A stretch of DNA of 64,000 bases from Candidatus Thioglobus perditus (GTDB lineage Bacteria; Pseudomonadota; Gammaproteobacteria; PS1; Pseudothioglobaceae). A program made the position numbers and the translations under genes. The stretch lies in contig PNQY01000066.1 of NCBI GenBank assembly GCA_002909145.1, positions 1 to 64,000 on the forward strand. Direction: 5' to 3'. Below are positions 31,209 through 40,671 of the stretch, one piece after another (position 1 is the first letter of the stretch; each line of letters begins with the position of its first letter). The notes beneath the pieces are model-generated. The model was not told the DNA's origin and did not search any database. It worked only from the letters and a program-made list of their open reading frames with translations.

Positions 31209-31650
31209 AACGATAAAAAAGTAGTTGTTTTTGTGGTGAGATGGTTTTCAAGTTACATCTGTTAAATCACATACAATAAAATTCCATTACACCATATGCA
31301 GAAGATTATACGGCTCGACTTATGCGACTGATGGGAGAAATTTTTACATCATCCAAGCCTTTTTTGGTCTGTAACAGGTGACAATTTGCCAAAATATCTT
31401 ATAAATTATAATTTATCTTAATTATTTTCTATTAATTCAGTGAATTTGCTATAAAACGCCATATTTTTATTAAATATTGTAGATAAAATCGGTTTTTTTA
31501 TCAATTTTAGGTGTTTTTAGTGTAGTTTTAGCTAAAAAACAGTCATATTTTGCATTTTTAATGTATAGATTTATTTATTCTGATAATTTCCAAAATTATT
31601 TAAATTTTATTGGTATAGTTTTTGTAAAGACTTATATTTACAACAATGCT
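31209..31650. other. AT-rich 442-bp gap between trpB and a diheme cytochrome gene
   Basis: No gene is supported here. Local features are a 16-bp palindrome ATAAATTATAATTTAT near 31400 and a TTTTAGCTAAAA palindrome near 31525. A less AT-rich patch at about 31295-31380 encodes only a short untidy open segment. No promoter with both boxes, terminator hairpin or known riboswitch fold is evident. Confidence 0.5.
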
Positions 31651-32313
31651 ATGAATATTATCAATCGTATAATTACAATATCACTTCTCTTGTCTGTAGT
31701 TTCATTTAAAGTTTTTGCCAGCCCTCCTCCAGCTTATGAGGGACGCGGATTGTATACATCTTATTGTCAATTGTGCCATGGAGTAGGTGGCAAGGGTGAC
31801 GGGCCTTTGGCAAAGGCAATGAAAACCAAACCTGCAGATTTAACAACTACTGTACGCTCTAGAAGCGACACAATTTTATTAAAGATTATTACTGGCAGTG
31901 GTAGACAAACAATAACTGGACGTGATCGACATAATGTTGTTAGTGATGCGATGCCAGAGTGGAAGGATATTTTTAGTGATTCACAATTAAGAGCGTTAAT
32001 TGCATATCTACGCTTTTTAGGTAATTCTAAGCATAGCCTAATGGGCGACCCTAATGTTGGAGCAGAACTTTATCAAAAATATTGTCGAGTTTGTCATGGA
32101 TCGGAGGGAGATGGAGACGGGGTTATGACTAAGCTTATGGGTATTATGCCGATGGACCATACCAATCCAAATGCAACCAACCCTTTAAGTAATACAGAAT
32201 TGGTCAATAACATTCTTAATGGCAAGGGTAGATTTATGCCGGCTTGGGAAGGTGTATTGACTAAAAGTGATGTTGAGGCATTGGTTAGCTATATTCGCTT
32301 GCTTTCACACTAG
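31651..32313 (+). CDS. Periplasmic diheme cytochrome c
   Basis: 220 residues from the ATG at 31651: a signal peptide (about 1-23, ending VFA) and two class I heme domains, CQLCH at 39-43 and CRVCH at 145-149. Met101 (DAMPEW) and Met196 (RFMPAW) are the likely axial ligands. The GxGDGxxAK/TK stretches after each heme resemble electron carriers of the cytochrome c4/c5 type. The open frame reaches back to 31561 but that part is AT-rich and would bury the signal peptide. It lies 73 nt before the EF-hand amidohydrolase gene on the same strand. Its redox partner is unknown. Confidence 0.87.
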   Translation: MNIINRIITISLLLSVVSFKVFASPPPAYEGRGLYTSYCQLCHGVGGKGDGPLAKAMKTKPADLTTTVRSRSDTILLKIITGSGRQTITGRDRHNVVSDAMPEWKDIFSDSQLRALIAYLRFLGNSKHSLMGDPNVGAELYQKYCRVCHGSEGDGDGVMTKLMGIMPMDHTNPNATNPLSNTELVNNILNGKGRFMPAWEGVLTKSDVEALVSYIRLLSH

Positions 32314-32386
32314 CTAAAAGAGTCTATTTTTAATATATTAACTTAAATCAAAAAAATGTATACTACAGTTCTTTTTGAGAGTAAAA

Positions 32387-33541
32387 ATGTATAAAAAATT
32401 CACAATTAATTTATTAGTAAGCCTGTCTATTGGTCTTAGTATGATTATTCCTTATACTGTTTTGGCAAAAGATCCAAATATGGCGGTTAGCAATAAAGAC
32501 AGCAATGGCGACGGAAAAGTGAGTCTTGATGAGTGGGATAAATCAGAATTTGTTTTTAATAAAATCGATCTTAACGATGATGGATATATCACAGCTGAGG
32601 AGTTTGCTAAAAAGTGGGGCATTCCTATGCCTGGTGGTAGTTTAGATAGCAAAAGTGTTGCTAATGCAGGGTCTTTAGATGAGTCTGACACCATTATTGC
32701 TGATGTGCATATGCATCCTATGTCCCAAAGTCCTAATGATCAGCTAACTTGGATGAATAGAAACGGCGTGAAGTGGGCTGGTTTGGGCGCAATGAATGAT
32801 AGTAACGTAAAACGTTATAGAAGAGTAATGGGTGAAAGGTATATTCCATTTGGTGGACAAGGGGCTATGAATAGAATTTATTTTGCATATGGTAGCGAAG
32901 GCTTAGAAGATGAAAGTAACGAAGGGTTCGAGTTAATGATGCAAGATTTGGAAGAAGAGTTTGAAGATGGAAATCTTAAGGGTGTAGGTGAACTATTTGC
33001 TAATAATAGGACAACTAACCCCAAGCAAAAGATGAGGCGCAAAACACGTATAGATGCTCCAACTTATCGCGCTATATTGGATTTGGTTGAAAAATATGGT
33101 GGTGCAATGTCAATACATGTTCAGTGGGATAATGACTCAATTGAACAACTTGAGTTTTTGGCTGATCACAATCCGAATGGTAATATTATTTGGGCACATT
33201 GTGGCAATGATGGCTCTGCATCCAATGTTCGCAAGGTGTTAAAAAATCATATAAACATTTATTGTGATCTTTCTGCTAGAAGTAGACCAAAAATATCAGA
33301 TTGGGTAATAAAGAAAAGACCTAATGCAGAGATTTTTACTTCGTATAGTTTGGACAATGGCTGGAAAGATTTAATTGAAGAAATGCCAGGGCGTTTCATG
33401 GTTGGCACAGACACGAAGACAGAAAGTCATTATGATAAAGGCATTGAGAATATTAGAAATGGCCTTCTTGCGAATTTAAGTCAAGAAACCGCAGAGAGGG
33501 TTGCTTATAAAAATGCTCAGAAATTGCTAGATTTACATTAA
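32387..33541 (+). CDS. Exported EF-hand / amidohydrolase-like protein
   Basis: 384 residues. A signal peptide (about 1-27) is followed by two EF-hands, DSNGDGKVSLDE (38-49) and DLNDDGYITAEE (61-72), both with full calcium-ligand patterns. Next comes a TIM-barrel metal-hydrolase domain of the amidohydrolase_2 kind (about 103-384) with DVHMHP (His108, His110), His244, His271 (WAHCGND) and Asp342 (VGTDTK), a full metal-binding set. So it should be a periplasmic, calcium-responsive or calcium-stabilised hydrolase; its substrate is unknown. The ATG at 32387 is preferred to a TTG at 32375 because GAGAGT lies just upstream. It overlaps the end of the convergent MFS gene by 4 nt. Confidence 0.82.
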   Translation: MYKKFTINLLVSLSIGLSMIIPYTVLAKDPNMAVSNKDSNGDGKVSLDEWDKSEFVFNKIDLNDDGYITAEEFAKKWGIPMPGGSLDSKSVANAGSLDESDTIIADVHMHPMSQSPNDQLTWMNRNGVKWAGLGAMNDSNVKRYRRVMGERYIPFGGQGAMNRIYFAYGSEGLEDESNEGFELMMQDLEEEFEDGNLKGVGELFANNRTTNPKQKMRRKTRIDAPTYRAILDLVEKYGGAMSIHVQWDNDSIEQLEFLADHNPNGNIIWAHCGNDGSASNVRKVLKNHINIYCDLSARSRPKISDWVIKKRPNAEIFTSYSLDNGWKDLIEEMPGRFMVGTDTKTESHYDKGIENIRNGLLANLSQETAERVAYKNAQKLLDLH

Positions 33542-34707
33542 ATGTGTTTGGTGTTAATCCAATATAGCAACACAATTAATTGAATTACCAGTAGTGGCAC
33601 TATGGACAGTAGCACCACTTCCCAGCCAAAATTAAACACAAACCATCCGGCGGATAATGATGCAATTGCTTGCAGGGTAAATATTAAAAAATCATTTACT
33701 GACTGCACTTTGAATTTTTCATTTTCGCTGTATGAGTGTGGCAATAGACTGGTGCCTCCAATAAATAATAGATTCCAACCTAGCCCCAAAAGAATAAGAG
33801 ATACCCAGTAGTTATTAAGAGCATGACCGCTATAGGCAATAACAATACATATAAAATATATTATTACCCCGGTTAGCATCATTTTACTAACACCTAAAAA
33901 CCTAACAATTATTGGAGTAAATAACGAAGGCAAGAACATTGCTATTACATGAGATTGAATAACCATCTTTGTTTGCTCTAGAGAGAATCCATCGATAATA
34001 TGCATACTCATTGGGGTTGCGGTCATGATATAACTCATAATTACATAGCCAACGGCTGAACTTGATATGGCTACAATAAACACCTTTTGTTTAACAATCT
34101 TGCTTAGAGCTCTAGTCGGATCATCATGCTTTGATTGTTTAAATTCGGTTTGTTGATAAAACTGCAGTATTGTAAATGCAACAATAAAACAAATGCTAAG
34201 CAGCAAAAAAGACCCAACAAATTCAGTTGCAAACAAATCTTTACCAGTTGTGGCTATTTCTGGACCTAAGAATGCAGATATTAGCCCACCAAAAAGCACT
34301 GCTGATGTTGCTGTAGCACTAAGACCTTTATCCACACTTTCAACGGCTGCAAACCTAAATTGATTCATAGTTGCTGTGGTAGCACCAAATAGAAAGGCTG
34401 ATAGGCAAAATAAATAAAATGACTCAATTTTTAAAGATATGATCGCTAATGCGATAATTGCAATGGTGTAAATACAAACACTAAGAAATGTGACTTTTCT
34501 GCCAAATTTAGCCATCATGTGAATTACTGGAATAATGCTTATAGCAGTTCCTACTACTATCATAGCAACTGGCAATGTTGATAGAGCAGGGCTAGGGGCC
34601 AATGATTTGCCGATAATGCCACCAAGAAAAATTACAAATACACTTAGTGACATGAATAATGACAAACTGGCTGTTAGTATCCAGACATTGCGTGGCAATG
34701 AAAACAT
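33538..34707 (-). CDS. MFS transporter
   Basis: 389 residues with about 12 membrane segments and a central cytoplasmic loop (QQTEFKQSKHDDPTRALSK). The conserved MMAKFGRKV loop between helices 2 and 3 marks the major facilitator superfamily. The substrate is not evident. The ATG follows directly on the glmU stop, so it shares a transcript with glmU and the gene before it. Confidence 0.85.
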   Translation of the reverse strand: MFSLPRNVWILTASLSLFMSLSVFVIFLGGIIGKSLAPSPALSTLPVAMIVVGTAISIIPVIHMMAKFGRKVTFLSVCIYTIAIIALAIISLKIESFYLFCLSAFLFGATTATMNQFRFAAVESVDKGLSATATSAVLFGGLISAFLGPEIATTGKDLFATEFVGSFLLLSICFIVAFTILQFYQQTEFKQSKHDDPTRALSKIVKQKVFIVAISSSAVGYVIMSYIMTATPMSMHIIDGFSLEQTKMVIQSHVIAMFLPSLFTPIIVRFLGVSKMMLTGVIIYFICIVIAYSGHALNNYWVSLILLGLGWNLLFIGGTSLLPHSYSENEKFKVQSVNDFLIFTLQAIASLSAGWFVFNFGWEVVLLSIVPLLVIQLIVLLYWINTKHI

Positions 34708-36063
34708 TTATTTTTTTGCTGGTCTTTTCCAGTTAGAGAATGACTTTTGCTTGCTTCTGCTTATAGCTAATTGACCCTCTGAAGTGTCAGATGTAATAGT
34801 TGATCCTGCGCCAATAGTAGCGTTTTTACCGATTGACACCGGAGCAATTAGTTGAGAGTCGGAGCCAATAAAAACACCATCGCCAATATTTGTCTGGTGC
34901 TTATTTACCCCGTCGTAATTACAAGTAATTACGCCCGCACCAATATTTACATCTTTTCCTACTATAGAGTCTCCCACATAGCTAAGGTGTGAAATCTTTG
35001 AGCCTTTGCCAATATCAGATTTTTTCACTTCAACAAAATTACCAATTTTTGCGTTCTCTCCAATATTTACCTTTGGACGGATGCGTGCAAATGGACCGAT
35101 AGATACACCGTCGCCAATTACAGCATCTTCAATAACAGAATTAGACAGAATCGACACATTATCGCCAATTTTAGCGTTTTTTATACTACAATTAGGCGCA
35201 ATTATAGTGTTATTTCCAATAGTTATATTGCCTTCAAGCACCACATTTACATCGACCTCGCAATCTTTGCCGAAGCTAAAACTTCCTCGACAGTCAAAAC
35301 GTGCAGGGTCTTTAAGTGTTAGACCCTGTTGCATAAATTTTGTTGCTTGGTTTTGTTGAAACTCTCTTTCTAGCTCTGCTAGCTGTACTTTGTCATTCAC
35401 TCCTGCCACCTCGAATTCATTATTAGTAATTACTGATGCAATGGTTTTGCCATCATTAACTGCAATTTCAACAATATCGGTTAAGTATAGCTCACCTTGT
35501 GCATTGTTTGTATCAATGCCGTTTAGGTATTTTTTTAATAAAGAACTATTTACTGCCATAATTCCAGTGTTGACCTCACAAATATTGAGCTGTTCATTAT
35601 TAGCATCTTTTTGCTCAACAATTGCTTGAATATTATTGTTGTTACGAACAATTCGGCCATATCCTGTAGGGTTTTTTAAAACAACTGATAGTAGCGATAT
35701 GTAATTTTGCTTAGCTTTTTCGATAAGTTTAGTTAATGTATCTGTATTGATAAGTGGCACATCGCCATATAAAATTAGTGATATAGAGCCGTCATTGATA
35801 TGTGGCATTGCTTGCTGAACAGCGTGCCCGGTGCCAAGTTGCTGGGTTTGCTCTACCCAGTTAACGGAATTATCATTAATTTCATTAATTACTTGTTTAC
35901 CGCCAAATCCGTAAATGATATGCACCTGATCACAAATGTTTTGCGCCTGTGTAAGCACGTGGCCAAGCAGGGTTTTATTTGCAAGGGTTTGCAGTACCTT
36001 TGGCTTAGATGAATTCATGCGCGTACCCTTTCCTGCTGCAAGAATTATTGCATGAGTTTTCAT
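34708..36063 (-). CDS. glmU: Bifunctional UDP-N-acetylglucosamine pyrophosphorylase / glucosamine-1-phosphate acetyltransferase
   Basis: Makes UDP-GlcNAc for peptidoglycan and lipopolysaccharide. 451 residues: an N-terminal uridyltransferase domain with LAAGKGTRMNSSKPK (8-22) and LYGDVPL, then a left-handed beta-helix of hexapeptide repeats (about 250-440) with the acetyltransferase signature HLSYVGDSIVGKDVNIGAG. Length is as in E. coli (456). Three nt separate it from the unknown gene upstream. Confidence 0.97.
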   Translation of the reverse strand: MKTHAIILAAGKGTRMNSSKPKVLQTLANKTLLGHVLTQAQNICDQVHIIYGFGGKQVINEINDNSVNWVEQTQQLGTGHAVQQAMPHINDGSISLILYGDVPLINTDTLTKLIEKAKQNYISLLSVVLKNPTGYGRIVRNNNNIQAIVEQKDANNEQLNICEVNTGIMAVNSSLLKKYLNGIDTNNAQGELYLTDIVEIAVNDGKTIASVITNNEFEVAGVNDKVQLAELEREFQQNQATKFMQQGLTLKDPARFDCRGSFSFGKDCEVDVNVVLEGNITIGNNTIIAPNCSIKNAKIGDNVSILSNSVIEDAVIGDGVSIGPFARIRPKVNIGENAKIGNFVEVKKSDIGKGSKISHLSYVGDSIVGKDVNIGAGVITCNYDGVNKHQTNIGDGVFIGSDSQLIAPVSIGKNATIGAGSTITSDTSEGQLAISRSKQKSFSNWKRPAKK

Positions 36064-36066
36064 AAT

Positions 36067-36726
36067 TTAAAAGTCTTCTACAATTGGGTTTTGATCAAGA
36101 TAGGTCTTAGTGACTCCTGGAACAATAAAGGTTATAGTGCCAATAACTTGAGAATTTTTACGTCCTACGCTATATGTGGCTGCACGCATTTCGATAGGCG
36201 CATTTTTAAATATATCAGCAAAATTACGTGATTTTCTTGACTGCTCTATGAACTCTTCTTTACTGATAAAAGTATATTTTATACTGTGCTTTTGATACGC
36301 TTCATTTTCAAAATTTGCAATTATTTGGGTAAATTCACTCTTGTTAAAAGTATTAGAGCTTGCTTCTAATATGTCTAGCTTATCTTTTCCATCTTCTATC
36401 AGTACCAAGTCAAACTGAGTTTTTATCGCATAAAACATTTTTTTAATCTTGCTAACATCAGTAAGCGGAACCATTAATACTATTGATACCAGTCTATCGT
36501 CTAAAAATCTAAATGCAATTTCACTTTCTTCACCGGCAAGATAGTGTTTTTGCGCACAAAGGGTGCCTTGTTCGTACCTGCTAGAGCAGTCTTCTAGTAC
36601 GTGTGATTTTTGCAAAAATGCTTTTGGCATGCCAATTAAATACTGCTTATATAGGCGTATTTGTTCAACAGCACTTACGTGGGCGCTAATGAATAACAAC
36701 AAGCTTAATAGTGCAAAGCGTTTCAT
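36067..36726 (-). CDS. Exported protein of unknown function
   Basis: 219 residues with a clear signal peptide (MKRFALLSLLLFISAHVSA, cleaved after VSA). The mature part is soluble, with one likely disulfide pair (DCSSRYEQGTLC near 47-58). I do not recognise a domain. It leads an operon with glmU and an MFS transporter (3 nt to glmU), which hints at an envelope role, but that is only context. Confidence 0.7.
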   Translation of the reverse strand: MKRFALLSLLLFISAHVSAVEQIRLYKQYLIGMPKAFLQKSHVLEDCSSRYEQGTLCAQKHYLAGEESEIAFRFLDDRLVSIVLMVPLTDVSKIKKMFYAIKTQFDLVLIEDGKDKLDILEASSNTFNKSEFTQIIANFENEAYQKHSIKYTFISKEEFIEQSRKSRNFADIFKNAPIEMRAATYSVGRKNSQVIGTITFIVPGVTKTYLDQNPIVEDF

Positions 36727-36758
36727 AATTTATTTGTGTGTTTATTTGGCTAATATTG

Positions 36759-36773
36759 TAATCAATTTGATTA
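36759..36773. promoter_or_regulatory. 15-bp inverted repeat upstream of ccoI
   Basis: TAATCAA-T-TTGATTA is a perfect odd palindrome in the divergent gap before ccoI. Its TTGAT/ATCAA halves are in the opposite order to an FNR box, so it is not one. It may bind another dimeric regulator. Confidence 0.4.
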
Positions 36774-36807
36774 TGGTTAAGTATATAAATACAATAAAAT
36801 CATCACT

Positions 36808-39231
36808 ATGAGCAATAGCTGTTATCACTGCGGATTAGAAGTTACTAGTAGTAACAAATTTCAAGCAAAAATTGAAGATTCTGACAAGGATTTTTGTTGT
36901 GCAGGCTGTGCCAGTGTTTGTCAAACAATATATGTTAGCGGACTAGGGTCTTTTTATGATAAGCAAGTTAATTCATTGTTGCCAGCAGTTGATTTAGAGT
37001 ACCCGATTGAATTTTATGACTCTGAGGATTTCCAACAGCCTTTCTTGGAAAGCTCTAGCAGTAATACAAAAACTATAACCCTTATCAGCGATACTATTCA
37101 TTGTGCTGCTTGTATATGGTTAATTGAAAAAGCTATTGGCGCTCTTGATGGGGTTGTTTGGGTTAGAGCTAATTTGACTGATAAGCGCATAAGGGTTAAT
37201 TGGGTTGATGCAAAAATACAGCTATCTGTAATTATGCAAAACTTGGCGGACTTGGGTTATGCTGCTATGCCATATGAGCAGAATGTTGCAGAAGCTATAG
37301 CAGATAAAAGAAATAAAGAAATGCTGTATCGTATTGGTTTTGCAGCATTTACTATGATGAATTTGCTGTGGATTTCTGTTGCTATGTATACAGGTGCTAG
37401 TGGCGGAAAATATCATGAATATTTTCAGTGGTTGGGCTTTGCACTTGCGACGCCAACTTTGTTTTATTCTGGACTGCCTTTCCTTAAAAATGCATATTTC
37501 GGTATAAAAAATCGATTTATGAATATGGACGTTCCAATTAGTATTGGCGCTCTGACCACGTATTTTTATTCTGTTTATGTTTTGTTTGGATTTTCCAATA
37601 AAGGCGAGGTCTATTTTGATACTGTAGTTAACTTTATTTTTGTAATTCTTATAGGCCGATATCTTGAGGCTTCCAGTAAAAAATCTTCATTGTCTGCATC
37701 TAGCTCTTTACAACAACTACAGCCAAAAGTTGCATTGGTGGAGGTGGGAAATACTGAAAAAATTAAACCAGTTGGAGCTATTGTAATTGACGATATTGTT
37801 CTACTTAAGCCAGGTGAACGTATAGCTGTTGATGGCAAGGTGGTGTCTGGTAGTAGTGAAGTAGATGAGTCGCTTTTAAGCGGTGAATCTTTACCAGTTA
37901 AAAAAGATATTGGTGACGATATTTTTGCAGGTTCTATGAATGCCAATGGCAGCATTAAGATTAAAGTTACCAAATTAGTAAGAGACTCAGCCCTTAGTCA
38001 AATTGTTGATTTAGTTGAAAACACTAAACAGACTAAAAGCTCTATTGTATGCACCATTGACAGAATAATTCCTTATTTTGTTTGGACTACAATTTTATTG
38101 GCAACAGCTACATTTATATACTGGTATCCACAAGATTTTGACTTGGCACTTCTAAGTGCCACTAGTGTGCTTATTATTACTTGTCCCTGTGCATTTGGAC
38201 TTGCAACTCCGATGAGTATTGCTGTAGCTAGTGGTGCTGCAGCAAAAAGAAAAATACTAATTAAAAATGCAGATGCCCTTGAAGTGTTGGATAAAGTTGA
38301 GCATATAGTATTTGATAAAACTGGCACCCTTACATTTGGTGCGTTTAGCGTTAGTAATGTGATTTCGCTAATAGATGATAATAAGTTTGTTAGTATTGTT
38401 AGTAGTATTGAGAAATCATCAGAGCACCCACTGGCGAAAGCCATTGTTGAGTTCGGGGGTGCTAAGGCTAATTTGCCGGTTGCTGGTTTTACTTCTACTC
38501 CTGGAAAAGGTGTAAGTGCTAGTATTGATAAAGTGCAATATAAAGTAGGCAACTTATCTTATGTTGAGGGTGAAAATATAGCCAATACTAAGATAATTGA
38601 ACAGTCTCAGACTTTGGAAGCTCAAGGCTATAGTTGTATTTGGTGCGCTGATGAATCAAAAATTTTAGGTTTTGTTGTATTGAAAGATCAGCTAAAGACC
38701 GACGCAAAGACAGTAGTGGAAAGACTGCACAAAATGGGCAAGGACATTACAATTCTTAGTGGGGATAGCTCTGTTGTGGCAAATACAGTAGCTAAACAGC
38801 TTGGTATTGATAATGTTATTGCTCAAGTATTGCCGAGAGATAAAGCAAAGCATATTAAAGATTTGCAGAGAAATACAACTGTACTTATGGTTGGAGACGG
38901 GGTCAATGATGCTCCAGCATTGGTACAGGCTGATACTAGTATTGCTATAGGTTCTGGCAGCGATGTGTCAGTTAGCAGTGCAGATGTGGTTATATTAAAG
39001 TCAACATTAGGATCGGTTGTTGATGCTATTGAATTATCAAGGCACACTCGTAGGGTTATCAAGCAAAATATAGCTTTTGCACTTTCGTACAATGCCTTAA
39101 TGGTTCCGCTTGCAATGATGGCTAAAGTAACACCATTATTTGCCGCCATTGTCATGCCAATTAGCTCACTAGTGGTAATTGGTAATGCGACTCGTTTGCG
39201 CTCGTTAATGAATAGTGACAGAAAGAAGTAA
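36808..39231 (+). CDS. ccoI: CcoI/FixI-type copper-translocating P-type ATPase
   Basis: 807 residues. An N-terminal metal-binding domain has CYHCG (5-9) and CCAGC (30-34), then an HMA domain with CAAC (99-102). There are eight membrane segments with CPC at 459-461, the phosphorylation site DKTGT (Asp503), HP in SSEHPLAKA and GDGVNDAPAL. The N-terminal Cys-rich domain and length fit CcoI/FixI, which delivers copper to cbb3-type cytochrome oxidase; CopA-type exporters lack it. ccoNOP and ccoS are not in the window, so the function is by family. Start ATG at 36808 follows a 80-nt divergent gap. Confidence 0.88.
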   Translation: MSNSCYHCGLEVTSSNKFQAKIEDSDKDFCCAGCASVCQTIYVSGLGSFYDKQVNSLLPAVDLEYPIEFYDSEDFQQPFLESSSSNTKTITLISDTIHCAACIWLIEKAIGALDGVVWVRANLTDKRIRVNWVDAKIQLSVIMQNLADLGYAAMPYEQNVAEAIADKRNKEMLYRIGFAAFTMMNLLWISVAMYTGASGGKYHEYFQWLGFALATPTLFYSGLPFLKNAYFGIKNRFMNMDVPISIGALTTYFYSVYVLFGFSNKGEVYFDTVVNFIFVILIGRYLEASSKKSSLSASSSLQQLQPKVALVEVGNTEKIKPVGAIVIDDIVLLKPGERIAVDGKVVSGSSEVDESLLSGESLPVKKDIGDDIFAGSMNANGSIKIKVTKLVRDSALSQIVDLVENTKQTKSSIVCTIDRIIPYFVWTTILLATATFIYWYPQDFDLALLSATSVLIITCPCAFGLATPMSIAVASGAAAKRKILIKNADALEVLDKVEHIVFDKTGTLTFGAFSVSNVISLIDDNKFVSIVSSIEKSSEHPLAKAIVEFGGAKANLPVAGFTSTPGKGVSASIDKVQYKVGNLSYVEGENIANTKIIEQSQTLEAQGYSCIWCADESKILGFVVLKDQLKTDAKTVVERLHKMGKDITILSGDSSVVANTVAKQLGIDNVIAQVLPRDKAKHIKDLQRNTTVLMVGDGVNDAPALVQADTSIAIGSGSDVSVSSADVVILKSTLGSVVDAIELSRHTRRVIKQNIAFALSYNALMVPLAMMAKVTPLFAAIVMPISSLVVIGNATRLRSLMNSDRKK

Positions 39232-39302
39232 AAATTCTACTCATAAAGCTTAATGATAGTATATAATTTCTTCTCTTTGCGATTTAGATAAAAGTTATTA
39301 AC

Positions 39303-39515
39303 ATGAAAACAGATATTCATCCTAATTACAACAATATTAAAGTAGTTTGTTCGTGCGGCAACACTTTTGAAACACGTTCAACAACTAGAAAAGATGAACT
39401 ACATTTAGACGTATGCTCTAGCTGCCATCCTTTCTACACAGGTAAGCAAAAGATTATGGATAGTGCTGGTCGTGTTGAGAAGTTTAAATCACGTTATGCT
39501 GCATTCAAGAGATAA
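39303..39515 (+). CDS. rpmE: 50S ribosomal protein L31, zinc-binding form
   Basis: 70 residues with Cys16, Cys18, Cys38 and Cys41, the CxC...CxxC pattern of the zinc-dependent L31. A perfect TATAAT lies 36 nt before the ATG and a strong hairpin terminator follows, so it is monocistronic. Confidence 0.96.
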   Translation: MKTDIHPNYNNIKVVCSCGNTFETRSTTRKDELHLDVCSSCHPFYTGKQKIMDSAGRVEKFKSRYAAFKR

Positions 39516-39534
39516 GCGTATCTAGTAATTAAAT

Positions 39535-39561
39535 AAAAAGCCACTAAAAGTGGCTTTTTTT
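39535..39561 (+). terminator. Rho-independent terminator after rpmE
   Basis: AAAAAGCCACT, loop AAA, AGTGGCTTTTTTT: an 11-bp stem with a T-run, 20 nt past the rpmE stop. Confidence 0.88.
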
Positions 39562-39633
39562 ATGCCTTATTGATAATGATTTCATTGTAAAAGTCATTAT
39601 AATCATAGCATTCATTTTCACACTTAAATTATT

Positions 39634-40668
39634 ATGTCATTTGATTATATTAACTCCTTATTAAAAAAACCCACTTCACGTACACCGATATGGGTAATGC
39701 GCCAAGCAGGGCGCTATTTGCCAGAGTATAGGGCAACACGTAAAAAGGCTGGTGATTTTATGAGTTTATGTAAAAATCCAGAGCTTGCATGTGAAGTTAC
39801 TATGCAACCAATAGATAGATTCGATCTAGATGCTGCTATTTTATTTAGTGATATTTTGACTATTCCTGATGCTATGGGCTTAGGTCTGTATTTTAGCGAG
39901 GGTGAAGGGCCAAAATTTGAGCGTCCTATTCAAAGTTTGGCAGATATTGAAGCAATTCCGTCAAACGTTAACAATGATTTAACTTATGTTTTTGATGCTG
40001 TATCTACAATTAAATCTGCTTTAAAAACTCGTGCCCCACTAATTGGATTTAGCGGTAGCCCTTGGACTTTAGCAACCTATATGATTGAGGGTGGAAGTAG
40101 TAAAGCGTTCGCCAAAACTAAATCTATGCTATTTAATGACCCACAAATGCTACACTTATTATTAGACAAACTAGCTGACAGTGTTATTGCTTATCTAAAT
40201 CAACAGGTGCTTAGTGGCGCTGATAGCTTAATGGTGTTTGATACTTGGGGTGGAGTACTTTCAAAACCTAACTACTTAGATTTTTCATTGAAATATATGC
40301 AAAAGATTGTAAATGGAGTTAAGGCAAAACATCCAAATACACCAATTACTTTATTTAGTAAGAATGGCGGCAAACACCTAAATGAAATTGCTAATACAGG
40401 CTGTGATGGCGTAGGTATTGACTGGACAGTTGAGCTTGGTGACGTGCAGAAACAAATTGGTGACAAGGTTGCAATTCAAGGTAATCTTGATCCTGCAGTA
40501 ATGTACGCTACACCTGATATCGTTAGAGCAGAAGTTAAAAAAGTTTTAAGCCAATTCAAAGGTGATACTGGTCATATTTTCAATTTAGGACATGGAATTA
40601 CCCCTGATGTTGATCCAGAGAACATGAAGGTGTTGGTTGATAGTGTGCATGAGTTTAGCGCTAGATAG
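39634..40668 (+). CDS. hemE: Uroporphyrinogen decarboxylase
   Basis: Converts uroporphyrinogen III to coproporphyrinogen III in haem synthesis. 344 residues with [12 protein letters not shown] (22-33), [31 protein letters not shown] and [15 protein letters not shown], all diagnostic. Three nt separate it from trpA. Confidence 0.97.
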   Translation: MSFDYINSLLKKPTSRTPIWVMRQAGRYLPEYRATRKKAGDFMSLCKNPELACEVTMQPIDRFDLDAAILFSDILTIPDAMGLGLYFSEGEGPKFERPIQSLADIEAIPSNVNNDLTYVFDAVSTIKSALKTRAPLIGFSGSPWTLATYMIEGGSSKAFAKTKSMLFNDPQMLHLLLDKLADSVIAYLNQQVLSGADSLMVFDTWGGVLSKPNYLDFSLKYMQKIVNGVKAKHPNTPITLFSKNGGKHLNEIANTGCDGVGIDWTVELGDVQKQIGDKVAIQGNLDPAVMYATPDIVRAEVKKVLSQFKGDTGHIFNLGHGITPDVDPENMKVLVDSVHEFSAR

Positions 40669-40671
40669 ATT

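Noticed and set aside
31295-31380. Riboswitch or tRNA-like element after trpB
   Set aside because: The less AT-rich patch with ATGGGAGAA resembles parts of known leaders, but I could not fold it into any known riboswitch or a tRNA cloverleaf, and no T-loop motif is present.
31561-31650. Longer start for the diheme cytochrome
   Set aside because: The extra 30 residues are Tyr/Phe/Asn-rich, come from AT-rich non-coding-like DNA, and would place the signal peptide inside the chain.
36759-36773. FNR box before ccoI
   Set aside because: The halves TTGAT and ATCAA are present but in the reverse order (ATCAA first) and one base apart, so it does not fit the consensus. Kept only as an unnamed palindrome.
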